46,668 bases of DNA from Methanobrevibacter thaueri (lineage in GTDB: Archaea; Methanobacteriota; Methanobacteria; Methanobacteriales; Methanobacteriaceae). The stretch lies in NCBI GenBank assembly GCA_015062925.1, contig SUTL01000005.1:1-46668 (forward strand), read 5' to 3'. A model generated the notes under the pieces. That model worked only from the letters and a program-made list of their open reading frames with translations, did no database searches and was not told the DNA's origin. This document shows, one piece after another, positions 1 to 9,500 of the stretch. Numbering within the stretch: position 1 is the stretch's first letter; each line of letters begins with the position of its first letter. A program made the translations under genes and the position numbers.

Positions 1-235
1 ATGATATTACGCATATCCTTAATACTACGCCAAGGAATATGATTATAATTTTCTTTAAAATCATCAGATAACCTATCTACATTTTCCCCAATCTGGATAA
101 TGCACATACTGCAAGATAATTGAAAAATATCATTTACAATGAATTCATCATAATTGGAATCAAATTCATTAAGAATTTTTCAACTTTACCACAATAATCA
201 ATAATGTTATCAAGATATTCCAAATCCCTATTTCC
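1..235 (-). pseudogene. HepT-like HEPN (DUF86) toxin remnant, frameshifted and cut by window edge
   Basis: Reading the minus strand by hand gives a HepT/DUF86-like protein: a start resembling NRDLEYLDNIIDYC, a middle with QLSCSMCIIQIGENVDRLS, and IPWRSIKDMRNII at the window edge. That last segment leads into the family's RN-x-H region, whose His would lie outside the window. The frame breaks near 175-181, where an A run appears one base short (GAAAAATTC where GAAAAAATTC would restore frame). No start codon is visible, because GGA stands where ATG is expected. In this family HEPN proteins are RNases neutralised by a MNT partner, and the partner remnant lies directly upstream. A sequencing slip in a homopolymer is an alternative to true decay. 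Confidence 0.6.
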
Positions 236-516
236 CTAAATTAAAACCTCATCTTTGCATATTTTTTCTAAAAATTTTTTGTTATGTGAACTTGTTGTTA
301 CAACATCAACATTACATTTTAAAGATTGTTCCAAATCATGAATAAAATCAACAATCTATTAAACCTTTGATTTCACCTTTGTTTATTAATAAATCAATAT
401 CTGATTCATCAGTTGCTTCACCCCGCGCATAAGATCCAAACAGACTCATTTTAGAAACACCATATTTACTGCAATAGGTATAGTTTTTCCTTTATTTCAT
501 CGAGAGTGTAAATCAT
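236..516 (-). pseudogene. MntA-like minimal nucleotidyltransferase antitoxin, frameshifted
   Basis: The minus strand begins MIYTLDEIKEKL at 516, then stops. In another frame it reads SKYGVSKMSLFGSYARGEA with downstream DESDIDLLI, which is the GSxxRG...DxD nucleotidyltransferase signature. After a second shift (around 350) it reads DFIHDLEQSLKCNVDVVT and ends at TAG 236-238. At least two frameshifts are therefore needed to join one protein of about 93 residues. Minimal nucleotidyltransferases of this type AMPylate and neutralise the HepT toxin encoded next to them, and the HepT remnant follows immediately. The pair looks like a decayed toxin-antitoxin module; assembly error cannot be excluded. 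Confidence 0.65.
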
Positions 517-676
517 AATAAAACCACCGATTATAACTTTCATAAATATGAAATCATTTAAAGTTCTATAATAATAAACATGAGTAAACTATAATTCATT
601 GAACATGATTAATTTATATTTTGCTTTATAAGTTATATAAACTATTTAATTAACACTGACATTGACAACCACACAG

Positions 677-1192
677 CTATATTTTACTAATCCAAGCTTC
701 AACTTTTGATTTTGAACTATCTACCTGTGAACCTGATATTGCAAGCCCATCTAGAACTTTTGCACCTTTACAAATTTCTTTTAATTGTATTGGGACTCCA
801 GATAATCCTGAACCTTCATGAGTTGTGAATGGCATTATGATTTTCCCATTAAAATCCAATCCTTCAAGAGCTGTGATGAGTTCTTCAGGCATTCCTCCCC
901 AATAGACTGGAGCTCCAACATATATTATTTCATAATCAGATATGTCAGGAATCTCCTCTTTAATTGGAGCATCATGGTTTTTTGTTCTAATTTTAGCCTC
1001 TTCAATGCATTCCATATATTCTTTGGAGTATGGAATCAATGGTTCGACTTTAAACATATCTGCCCCTGTTAAATTCTGAACAAATTCTGCAATCACTTCA
1101 GTGTTTCCTTTTTCAATGTATTTTAGGGATCCTCCAAAGTAGTTTTCATCTGCTCTGCTGAAATAGATTATTATACTTTTTTTGTCTTTCAT
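677..1192 (-). CDS. Flavodoxin family protein
   Basis: This 171-residue protein has the flavodoxin fold signature. The N-terminal strand and phosphate loop read IIIYFSRADENYFGG followed by GNTEVIAEFV. The mid-region YEIIYVGAPVYWGGMPEEL is the 50s-type FMN loop, and MPFTTHEGSGLSG is the third loop. It should bind FMN and act as a soluble electron carrier or small quinone/flavin reductase; its partner is unknown. SD GGAGA sits 9 bases before the ATG. It follows the MarR gene by 16 bases on the same strand, so the two are probably co-transcribed and the flavodoxin is likely under control of that regulator. Confidence 0.85.
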   Translation of the reverse strand: MKDKKSIIIYFSRADENYFGGSLKYIEKGNTEVIAEFVQNLTGADMFKVEPLIPYSKEYMECIEEAKIRTKNHDAPIKEEIPDISDYEIIYVGAPVYWGGMPEELITALEGLDFNGKIIMPFTTHEGSGLSGVPIQLKEICKGAKVLDGLAISGSQVDSSKSKVEAWISKI

Positions 1193-1208
1193 TTTAATTT
1201 CTCCAATT

Positions 1209-1637
1209 TTAAATTATTATTATTTTAAATAAAATTTCTTTGAGAGTTTTAAGTTCATCGCCACTTATATTGGCAGTGACTTTATTCTCCCAGTTTTGAA
1301 TTATTTCAATTAGTTCATCTGTCTTTTTTATTCCTTCATCAGTTATTTTAACCAGTTTTTTTCGTCTGTTTTCAGGAACTTCTTTTCTTACAACATAATT
1401 CATATCTTCAAATTTTCTTAAAAGTTTTGCAATGTATGCTCCGCTTACTTTAAACAAATCCACCAGATCATGTTGAGTTGCAGTACTTTGAAATCTTATT
1501 CTTAAAAGAATGCTGAATTCCTTTAATGTTAATTCTGATTCATTAAAGTTGGATTTGTAGTATTCAGTATAGCTTGAAATCATCTCCTCAACATAATGGT
1601 AGATGAATATGTTTTCCGGATTTTCATCGAAGATCAT
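1209..1637 (-). CDS. MarR family transcriptional regulator
   Basis: A 142-residue winged-helix protein of normal MarR length. Dimerisation helices lie at both ends; the recognition region reads TQHDLVDLFKVSGAYIAKLLRKFEDMNYV (about residues 54-82), followed by the wing VRKEVPENRRKKLVKITDEG with the family's D/N-R-R-x-K pattern. It is expected to repress its own operon (with the flavodoxin) and possibly the divergent acetyltransferase operon. The intergenic region carries AGTTAA half-sites and a perfect inverted repeat. No SD is evident before the ATG, and a TATATATA at 1668-1675 lies about 30 bases upstream, so the mRNA may be leaderless. The ligand is unknown. Confidence 0.88.
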   Translation of the reverse strand: MIFDENPENIFIYHYVEEMISSYTEYYKSNFNESELTLKEFSILLRIRFQSTATQHDLVDLFKVSGAYIAKLLRKFEDMNYVVRKEVPENRRKKLVKITDEGIKKTDELIEIIQNWENKVTANISGDELKTLKEILFKIIII

Positions 1638-1674
1638 AATATCTGAATATAATTTTATAGCTGCTACTATATAT

Positions 1675-1731
1675 AGTTAACTTTAGTTAATAGTTAATTT
1701 TATATAATAATTAATATAAATTAACTATTAA
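1675..1731. promoter_or_regulatory. Candidate MarR operator flanking box A
   Basis: A perfect 14-bp inverted repeat, TTAATAGTTAATTT (1687-1700) and AAATTAACTATTAA (1718-1731), has a 17-bp centre. Between and overlapping the arms is TTTATATAA (1699-1707), a good archaeal box A for the plus-strand gene at 1756. Additional AGTTAA half-sites occur at 1675, 1685 and 1692. The position between the divergent MarR and acetyltransferase genes suggests the MarR protein binds here and blocks TBP. Binding is inferred; the repeat itself is directly visible. Confidence 0.6.
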
Positions 1732-1755
1732 AATAAAAACAAAAAGAGAGATAAA

Positions 1756-2295
1756 ATGGAAAGAGTAGATTTAAATAAAATAACACCAGAAGAATTAGAA
1801 TTTACCATCAAACAAACAAAACTATTGTTTAAATTTAACCATACAGAACCCCAAACCGAAGAATATTCCATACTCCTTAACGAATTACTTGACGGCAATA
1901 TCGGCGAAAACAGCACAATCACCACACCATTTGCAGGTGCCGCATTCGACCATATGCAAATTGGAAACAATGTATTCATCAACAGCAACTGCCTTGCAAT
2001 GGCAAGAGGAGGAATCATAATAGAAGATGACGTGATGATTGCAGGAAACGTGCAATTACTATCAAACAACCATGACGAATATGAAAGACAAGTTCTCCTA
2101 TGCGAAAAAATCATTATCAAAAAAGGAGCATGGATTGGAGCCGGAGCAAGTATTATGCCTGGAGTGACTGTTGGAAAATATGCAATTGTTGGAGCCGGCG
2201 CCATCGTAACCAAAGACGTTCCCGACTATTCAGTGGTAGTAGGCATCCCTGCAAAAGTCATAAAAACACTTGATAAAAACAAATTTAACGAATAA
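1756..2295 (+). CDS. Hexapeptide-repeat O-acetyltransferase (maltose/galactoside acetyltransferase type)
   Basis: A 179-residue left-handed beta-helix acetyltransferase. The hexapeptide repeat region runs from about residue 60 to 165 ([41 protein letters not shown]). The catalytic His is in the SNNHDEYER segment, and the C-terminal [11 protein letters not shown] is the standard end of this family. It is expected to transfer acetyl from acetyl-CoA to a sugar or similar hydroxyl; the substrate cannot be told from sequence. It starts behind a GAGAGAT SD and a box A. It precedes a small NTF2-like gene by 11 bases and is divergent from the MarR gene. Confidence 0.85.
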   Translation: MERVDLNKITPEELEFTIKQTKLLFKFNHTEPQTEEYSILLNELLDGNIGENSTITTPFAGAAFDHMQIGNNVFINSNCLAMARGGIIIEDDVMIAGNVQLLSNNHDEYERQVLLCEKIIIKKGAWIGAGASIMPGVTVGKYAIVGAGAIVTKDVPDYSVVVGIPAKVIKTLDKNKFNE

Positions 2296-2306
2296 AACGA
2301 TTTAAC

Positions 2307-2699
2307 ATGAAAATAACAGTCATCAATAAGAAAAAATTAACCAAAACTCAGGAAGAAATCCTTGAAAGATTCATAGAATTTCAAAAAGCTATGATTGAAA
2401 AGAATCATAACCTACTTGATGAAATTTTAAACGATAATTATACATTAACACACATGTCTGGAAAAACACAGACAAAACATGAATATATTAATGAAATACT
2501 GGACGGAACATTAAACTATTACCAATCAACAATCGACAACCCGGACATAACAATTATTGAAAATACAAAAGCCATATTTAAAGCTAATGTGACTCTTGAT
2601 GCAAAAGTATATGGAATCAAAGGAACATGGACATTACATAGTGAACAAACTATGGAAAAAATTAATGGCAAATGGCATATCAGTAAATGGGATAATTAA
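2307..2699 (+). CDS. NTF2-like (SnoaL/DUF4440-type) small protein
   Basis: A 130-residue protein with the length and pattern of NTF2-like cone-fold proteins: an N-terminal helix (EILERFIEFQKAMIEKN), then LLDEILNDNYTLTHMSGKTQTKHEYINEI, ending in the beta strands TWTLHSEQTMEKINGKWHISKWD. These folds act as small-molecule binding pockets, isomerases or lyases; no catalytic residues can be assigned here. It follows the acetyltransferase by 11 bases and is probably its operon partner under the same promoter. The family assignment rests on recognising the C-terminal strand pattern. Confidence 0.65.
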   Translation: MKITVINKKKLTKTQEEILERFIEFQKAMIEKNHNLLDEILNDNYTLTHMSGKTQTKHEYINEILDGTLNYYQSTIDNPDITIIENTKAIFKANVTLDAKVYGIKGTWTLHSEQTMEKINGKWHISKWDN

Positions 2700-2708
2700 A
2701 AAAAAAAT

Positions 2709-2734
2709 GAATAAGATAAAAAATTATCTTATTC
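2709..2734. terminator. Bidirectional terminator hairpin between convergent genes
   Basis: A perfect 10-bp inverted repeat, GAATAAGATA and TATCTTATTC, with a 6-base loop, lies between the plus-strand NTF2-like gene and the convergent minus-strand gene ending at 2724. A-rich and T-rich flanks fit a shared terminator. The right part overlaps the TAA of the minus-strand gene. Confidence 0.55.
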
Positions 2735-4013
2735 TATTGTAAAAGAATGCTCCAAATGTAATAATCACAAATGCAATTATTATAATTCCCGCATTTTCAA
2801 CAACATTAATCAAGTAACTGCCGGCTGATTTCAAAAAGTCTAAAATCGCTTGAATTAAGGACAGGAGTTGATTGATTAAATCTATAATGAAATCTATTAC
2901 ACTAAACAACAATCCTAACAGCTGCTGTATAAGTGAAATAATTGAGGAGATAAGTCCCGCAATGAAATTCAATATGGACCCGATTAAATTTAAAAGCTGT
3001 TCAATAGCTGACAATAAAATACCAAATAACTTTAAAATTCCATTAAGTTCTTTCCATATAGATCCAAGCATCTTTAAAAGTTTTCCAAGAGCATCTATCA
3101 AAGAATTCATTTCCATCATAAAGTCTTCAAACATATTTGCCAAATCTTCCAGAGCATTAATAATCATTAAAAAATTATTTATTAATGTGTCAATAACAGG
3201 TTTCCAGACATCATAGAGTGCATTGGCAAGAAAAGCTAAATAATCATATAAATCTTTTAGGAATGTAGAGTTTGTTTCATTATCAACTGGTTGAGTTAAA
3301 CCGGTAAAATTGGTTGTATTTGTAGTGTTTGTAGTATTGGTTGTATTTGTTACATTAGTTAAATTATTGGTTTGATTTATATTCTTTTTATCATTATGAA
3401 TAGTTTTAAATGACACTTTATATGCAAAATAATCTGATTCATTACCAGATACAGATTTCAAAACTTCAAAATCAAAAACAGCTTCAGTATGATCATCTAA
3501 CTTAACAACTTCATGATCACTTACTTTTTCATGTGATTCCTCAACTGCTTCACCGATTTTACTATTAGAAGAACCAGTTTTTACAAAATCACTGATTATT
3601 TTTTCAATCTTATTTGTTGAATCCTGTTTATAACATTCAATTACAGCTAATTTCAACTTATTTGAATTACTGGCTTTTGATGTAGAAACAGATTTGAATT
3701 CATCTCCTGAATGTGCAGAGGGTTTTGAATAATCAAGAATAAATCCTCTAAACCCATCGCTAAATTTAATGTTATTTCCCTTTCCTTTAGCTAAAATATA
3801 GTTCTTTTTGGATTTATCATCCGTTTTATTTTTATCTGCCGTATCATTCTTGTCAATTGTTTGATTTTTATCGTCATTTTTATCTTTATCGATTGTATTG
3901 TTCTGATCAGTTGTGTGCTTATCTTTATGCGTGGCATTGTCTGCAACGACAATACTTAAAAAACAAAAGCAAATCAATATAACAAGAATAAATGTAACAA
4001 TTTTTTTGTTCAT
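2724..4013 (-). CDS. Secreted membrane-anchored protein with amphipathic repeat region, function unknown
   Basis: This 429-residue protein starts with a signal peptide (KKIVTFILVILICFCFLSIVVA). It continues with a highly charged D/K/N/T stretch built on repeated DKN motifs (about residues 30-75), a globular segment, and an NTTNTT repeat (about 220-240). From about 255 to 400 runs an unusual series of Leu/Ile-rich amphipathic helices (patterns like LLNLIGSILNFIAGLISSIISLIQQLL), then a final membrane helix IIIIAFVIITFGAFFYNRIR. The NT runs resemble glycosylation-rich linkers. SD GAGG precedes the ATG. I recognise no family; it may be an anchored surface protein or a membrane-associated coiled assembly. 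Confidence 0.75.
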   Translation of the reverse strand: MNKKIVTFILVILICFCFLSIVVADNATHKDKHTTDQNNTIDKDKNDDKNQTIDKNDTADKNKTDDKSKKNYILAKGKGNNIKFSDGFRGFILDYSKPSAHSGDEFKSVSTSKASNSNKLKLAVIECYKQDSTNKIEKIISDFVKTGSSNSKIGEAVEESHEKVSDHEVVKLDDHTEAVFDFEVLKSVSGNESDYFAYKVSFKTIHNDKKNINQTNNLTNVTNTTNTTNTTNTTNFTGLTQPVDNETNSTFLKDLYDYLAFLANALYDVWKPVIDTLINNFLMIINALEDLANMFEDFMMEMNSLIDALGKLLKMLGSIWKELNGILKLFGILLSAIEQLLNLIGSILNFIAGLISSIISLIQQLLGLLFSVIDFIIDLINQLLSLIQAILDFLKSAGSYLINVVENAGIIIIAFVIITFGAFFYNRIR

Positions 4014-4197
4014 ATTATGCCTCTGTAATAATGATTTATATTAATTCATATATATTAAGATTACGGCAATTCAGTTAATATAAACTAACCAAACATTCCT
4101 CCCATCAACTAGTTGGTTAATTAATCACTTACTTTAAATTTTAAATACTATTATCTAAAAATATATATTTAACAAATAGTTAAGTTATGTGATAAAT

Positions 4198-5001
4198 ATG
4201 AATTTACGTGAAATAATAACAGATGCCATTAAATATCCTATTAGTGATACTCGAAAATTTTTAATATTCTGTGCCTTAATTATTTTAATGAACTTATCAA
4301 CAATTCTACCATCATATGGCTTTAAGGATAGTACTTTATCCATTATTTTAAGCCTTGTAACTTTAATCGTTTCATTTATAGTTCTAGGATACTTAGTTGA
4401 TGTCATTAAAGGTGGAACAGAAGGTGATGAAACACTTCCTGATTTTGATTATGTGAAACAATTTATCATAGGTATTAAAGCATTGATTTTAGATATAATC
4501 TATTTCATCATACCTATAGTCATTGTTATAATTGTTGCTTCAGCAAGCGGCCTGTTTTCTTCATTCACTGAAATCGTATACAGTAGTGTTGATGCTATAG
4601 CTAACAATGCAACTAATTTGACCATGATAACCGCAGCAATTCCCCAATCCGCAATGAACACATTCACTAACTCATTAACCATTACTTTAATTGTTGCAAT
4701 TATCTTATTTATCATATTTTCATTAATGTCATTTACAGGACTGGTCAGATTTGCAAAATCCGGAAGCGGAATCGAAGGTTTAAGATTTAGAAAAATACTA
4801 AACGACATGAAAAACATCGGATTTATAAAAATTATAGTTACCCTGATTGTAATTTATATAATTGCATTTGCTTTGTTAATTGTCATCACTTTAATTGGAT
4901 TAATTCCATATATTGGTGTTTTCATAAGTCTTATTATTGGAGTGCCGTTTTTATTATTATATTTATATAGAGCCATTGGTTTATTATATGCAGATGCATA
5001 G
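4198..5001 (+). CDS. DUF4013 multi-pass membrane protein
   Basis: A hydrophobic protein of about 267 residues with roughly five to six membrane segments (ILSLVTLIVSFIVLGYLVDVIKGG, FIIPIVIVIIVASASGLF, LTITLIVAIILFIIFSLM, IVTLIVIYIIAFALLIVITLIG). The pattern VIKGGTEGDETLPDFDYVKQFIIG is typical of the DUF4013 family, common in Methanobrevibacter and of unknown function. The ORF track starts at GTG 4189, but GTGAT there makes a good SD for the ATG at 4198, so I take 4198. It stands alone between an unrelated divergent gene and the MFS exporter. Confidence 0.75.
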   Translation: MNLREIITDAIKYPISDTRKFLIFCALIILMNLSTILPSYGFKDSTLSIILSLVTLIVSFIVLGYLVDVIKGGTEGDETLPDFDYVKQFIIGIKALILDIIYFIIPIVIVIIVASASGLFSSFTEIVYSSVDAIANNATNLTMITAAIPQSAMNTFTNSLTITLIVAIILFIIFSLMSFTGLVRFAKSGSGIEGLRFRKILNDMKNIGFIKIIVTLIVIYIIAFALLIVITLIGLIPYIGVFISLIIGVPFLLLYLYRAIGLLYADA

Positions 5002-5102
5002 ATTAATTAAACCAATCTTTTATTCTTTTTTTATATAAACTATCAAATATATATCTAAAAATATAAATAATATTCATTATAAAATTTAATTTAGTGAAAA
5101 TA

Positions 5103-6491
5103 ATGAATATCAAATCAAACAACAAAATACAACTATTAACATTATTTATTTTAGCTTCAAGTCTATTATGCATAGCCCAATCAATTATTACAACAGGCTT
5201 TGTTTATTTGATGAATGACTTTTCTGTCTCATCAACACAAGCACAATGGTCATATTCCGCATTCCTACTTGTTGTGGGAGTTATGATTCCATTAAGTGCT
5301 TTTATATCACGAAGATTTACTGCAAAAACAATATTTTTCTTTTCATTAATCATATTCTTATTAGGATCAATCATATGTTATTTTTCAACTTCCCTAATTA
5401 TTTTGATTATTGGTAGAATCCTTCAAGCTATTGGAAATGGTATTATAATGCCATATGTTCAAATTTTACTACTTAGAACTATTCCTGAAGAAAAATGGCA
5501 AACATATATGGGAATTTATGGTTTAGTTGCTGCAATAGCACCAGTAATTGGTTCTTTTTTAGGAGGATTTGTCATAACATTATATGGCTGGAGAGAATTA
5601 TTCTCATTTTTTACAGTAGCCACAATAATTCTTTTGATTTTAGGCATAATATTTGTAAAAGATAACACACCAACTGAAGATTATCCTCTTGACTATTTAT
5701 CTGTAGTATTGTCAATAATTGGATGTGCAGGTATAATGCTTGGTTTTACAAATGTTGCAGATTATGGATTTGGACATTATATGGTGATTTTACCAATAAT
5801 CATTGGAATTATAACTTTAATATTATTTGTAAAACGCCAATCCAAATTAGAAAAACCTCTGATTAATCTATCAATACTTAAAAACAAGTATTTTTTAGTT
5901 GGTACAATATTTATCTGTATTCTCTTTTCATGTTTAAATGGATGCACTGCACTTATTCCAATATTCATTCAAGGTATAGCTTACAATTCAGCAATTTTTT
6001 CAGCTTCAGTACTTCTACCTGGAGGATTATTGATTATTGCATTTAATATCATCGGCCCTTTACTTACAAATAGAATTGGAATTAAAAAAGTTCTGATTAT
6101 GGGTTGTATCTTATCAATAATAGGATTTGCAACTATGATGTTTTATACTCAAGATTCCTCTTTTGAATTCATGACTATAACTCAATCAATCCGTTATATT
6201 GGTGTGGGTTTGGCACTGATGCCCGCCACAACATGGGCTTTAACTATGGTATCAGATAAAGTAGAAGATGGAACTGCAGTTAACAATACATTAAGACAGA
6301 TTTTTGCTGCAATCGGCTCATCAATAGTGGTGGTTATAGTTGCCATCTTAGCAGGAGGCAGCATAGGCCATAATCAAGCTTCAGTTGTAGCATTTAATCA
6401 GACTTCACTGATTCTGCTTATCCTACATATTGTTATGCTTATTTTAACTATCATATTCATTGATGATAAATACAAAATTAAAAATAAATAA
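5103..6491 (+). CDS. MFS drug-exporter family transporter (DHA2/EmrB-QacA type)
   Basis: A hydrophobic transporter of about 462 residues. Motif A-like LSAFISRRFTAKT follows TM2, and GRILQAIGNGIIMPYVQILLLRTIPEEKW with GIYGLVAAIAPVIGSFLGGFV gives the motif C region of antiporters. Later SIRYIGVGLALMPATTWALTMV is typical of EmrB/QacA members. The length fits 12-14 membrane helices. It probably exports small hydrophobic or cationic compounds with H+ antiport; the substrate is unknown. The track starts at GTG 5094, but AGTGAAA serves as SD for the ATG at 5103. It is monocistronic and ends before a bidirectional terminator. Confidence 0.85.
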   Translation: MNIKSNNKIQLLTLFILASSLLCIAQSIITTGFVYLMNDFSVSSTQAQWSYSAFLLVVGVMIPLSAFISRRFTAKTIFFFSLIIFLLGSIICYFSTSLIILIIGRILQAIGNGIIMPYVQILLLRTIPEEKWQTYMGIYGLVAAIAPVIGSFLGGFVITLYGWRELFSFFTVATIILLILGIIFVKDNTPTEDYPLDYLSVVLSIIGCAGIMLGFTNVADYGFGHYMVILPIIIGIITLILFVKRQSKLEKPLINLSILKNKYFLVGTIFICILFSCLNGCTALIPIFIQGIAYNSAIFSASVLLPGGLLIIAFNIIGPLLTNRIGIKKVLIMGCILSIIGFATMMFYTQDSSFEFMTITQSIRYIGVGLALMPATTWALTMVSDKVEDGTAVNNTLRQIFAAIGSSIVVVIVAILAGGSIGHNQASVVAFNQTSLILLILHIVMLILTIIFIDDKYKIKNK

Positions 6492-6512
6492 ACGTTAAAA
6501 AATTTAAAAAAA

Positions 6513-6539
6513 AAGTAGATGTGTTAAAAACATCTACTT
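6513..6539. terminator. Hairpin terminator between convergent MFS and adhesin genes
   Basis: A perfect 9-bp inverted repeat, AAGTAGATG and CATCTACTT, has a 9-base loop. On the minus strand it is followed by a run of nine T, the classical terminator layout for the adhesin gene. The adhesin TAG stop lies inside the right arm. Confidence 0.65.
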
Positions 6540-9500
6540 GATTATAATTTTAACTTTCTTGGTAGCTTTATTATAGTATTGATTGCCTTTAAAAGTTATT
6601 GTTGCTTTATATTTACCTTTTTTGGTTAATTTTTTGATTTTAAATGTTGCTTTACCTTTAGTGTTAGTTTTTGCAGTGTAAGTTTTCTTTTTAACTTTTA
6701 AAGTAAGTTTAACATTCTTAACCGGAGTATTTTTCTTGGTTTTTAAGGTTACTGTATATTTTTTCACTTTTTTAGCCTTTTTGAACTTAGTGTTTTTAGC
6801 AAGAATTATTGTATCTTCTTTAGATACAGTGAATGAAACAGATGATTTTACAAAACGTTCATTTCCACTATATTTAACATCAACACTATATTTTCCCACA
6901 TTTAAATTTGGAATTTCTACAGTTGCAGATCCATTAACAACATTAGCAGAATATGTTTTGCCGTTAATATCAACTGATAATGTTCCACCATTTAATGACA
7001 CATTATTTTCATCTAAAACATTTGAAGAAATCTTCACAATTCCTCCATAATTAATATTGACAGCACTAAGATTTATTAATTGAGCAGTATATAATAGTCC
7101 TAAATCCTTTGGATCAACATTAATTAATGTGAGATCTGCATTTTCTTTTAAAGATATTTGATTTGTTTTTCGAGTTGCAACATTATCTGCAAATTTGGAA
7201 TTACTGATTATGAGATCATCACGAGTTAAAATTGCTCCACCATCTTTAGCAGTGTTGTTTATGAAATTAGATTGGTTGATTGATCCATTCTTATTATAAT
7301 AGATTGCTCCTCCATAATCCAAAGCAGAATTACCAATGAAATTATCATTATTAAATTCACCAGAACCAAAAATGTATATTGCACCACCTGCATATTCTTT
7401 TGCAGAATTACTGGTGAAATTAGAATTATTTATTTCTATATTATCATTAGCATAAATTGCTCCTCCACTGAATCTTGCAGTATTATTGTTAAAGTTTGAA
7501 TCTTTAACTATTCCACTTTTCCAAAATTCAAATGCTCCACCAGTCCTTGCATTGTTATTTGTGAAATTACAATTATCTACTTCAGAAATACCAAAACCAT
7601 ATAATGATCCGCCGTTTTGAGCTTCATTATTGTTAAAGATAGAATTTTTAATTAATCCATTACCATTTATGTAAACTGCACCACCATAATAACTAGCAGT
7701 ATTATTTATAAACTCAGAATCAATTACTGTTCCATTACTCTCGAAGAAAATTGCTCCAGCAGCACTATCATCAGAATCATATGCAGAATTATTTATGAAA
7801 GTAGAGTTAACTATTTCTCCGTTTTCAATGAAATAGATTGCACCTCCAGATTCAGCATGATTATTTTTAAATAAGGCATTTTCAATGATTCCTTCATTAA
7901 TGGCTATTGCACCACCATATTCAGCAGAATTACTATTAAATTCACCATTAAATATTATATTACCTGAGGTTTTATAGAAACTAATTCCACCACCATATCC
8001 GGCTTTATTATTAATGAAATCACCATTAAATGTTATGTTGATTGGAGCTTGTCTGTAATTAACTCCCCCACCACCTACAGCAGCAGTATTATTAATGAAA
8101 TCACAATCAAATAAACAATTAGTTGATACATCTCTAAAAGCTATTGCTCCTCCATTACTATTATTCACATCAATTAATCCTAAAGCAGAATTGTTAATGA
8201 AATAACCTGAGAAATTATTCTTATCTGTAGTGTTACGGAAAACCATTGCTCCTCCAGAGCAACTAGCTACATTAAATCTGAAATCAGAATTAAATCTGTT
8301 ATTATTTGCTTTATTATTGAAAAAGATTCCTGCACCATAAGTTGCACGATTACCTCTGAAAATACTTTCAAATTGATTGTTTACAACGATATTACGGAAG
8401 AATATTGCTCCTCCACTGGCAACGTTTACACTATTATTATAGAATTCAGCTGAAATTATATTATTATATGCATTTAATTGGAAGCATAATGCTCCACCAA
8501 TTCTTTCAGCATTGTTACCTTCATAATATCCATTAATTATACAATTATCAGTTTCATTATTAAAGAATATTGCTCCACCCTGATATGCACTATTATTAAT
8601 GAATGTGGAATTAATTCTAGAATTTGAAATTGAATTTTCAATAAATACAGCCCCACCCTGTTGAGAAGCAGTGTTATTATAAAATTCAGAATCAAGAACG
8701 TTCAAATTACCATTAGAATATACTGCTCCACCATATACAGCATGATTATTTTTAAATAAAATATTTTCAACAACTCCCTCATTAAAAGCAATTGCACCAC
8801 CATATTCAGCAGAATTATTATAGAATTCACTATTAAATATTACATTTTTAAAGGTTTTGAAGAAATTAACTCCTCCACCATATTTACCTTCATTATTAAT
8901 GAAATTACCATTGAATGTTATATTATATGGAGTTTCTCTGTAATTTACTCCTCCACCATATAAAACAGCAGTGTTGTTAATGAAATCACATGAGAATATA
9001 CAATTAGATGAAGTGTTTTTAAATGTTATTGCTCCTCCGTTTCCATTTTCAATACTAATTTTTCCTAAAGCAGAATTGTTAATGAAATAACCTGTGAAGT
9101 TATTGTTATTTGATGTACTGTAGAAAAACATTGCTCCACCACAGGAGTCTGCTACATTATTTATGAAACTACAATTGAATTTATTATTATTTGCTTTATT
9201 GTAGAAAAAGATTCCTGCACCGTAATCTGCATTATTATCTTTGAAAATACTTTCAAATTGATTGTTTTCAGCCTGATTAATGAAAAATATTGCTCCACCA
9301 CTTCCATTTAGCGCATAATTATTATAAAATTCAGCGACAAAAGTGTTGTTTGAAGATTTTCTTTTAAGATAAATTCCACCAGCACCTTTTTGAGCCACAT
9401 TATCCTTGTAATATCCATTTATTGTAATATTAGTGGTTTCATCATTAAAGTATATTGCACCACCATTATTTGCTCTATTGTTTATGAATATTGCATTGAT

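Noticed and set aside
517-676. Search for RNA gene or further ORF in the gap before the flavodoxin gene
   Set aside because: AT-rich sequence without tRNA-like folding, SD or coding pattern. No tRNA or rRNA was recognised anywhere in the window.
1728-2213. 161-residue minus-strand ORF opposite the acetyltransferase
   Set aside because: It is a shadow of the hexapeptide-repeat gene; no family pattern, and the plus-strand protein is clearly real.
3316-3360. NTT trinucleotide-like tract in the 429-residue protein gene as a separate repeat element
   Set aside because: It is a short in-frame Asn-Thr-Thr linker within the gene; no sign of a mobile or regulatory repeat.
4086-4119. TAACCAA/TTGGTTA inverted repeat with inner palindrome CAACTAGTTG between divergent genes at 4013 and 4198
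   Set aside because: Short arms, no match to the neighbouring promoter layout and no regulator nearby; could be chance in an AT-rich gap, so not listed as a feature.
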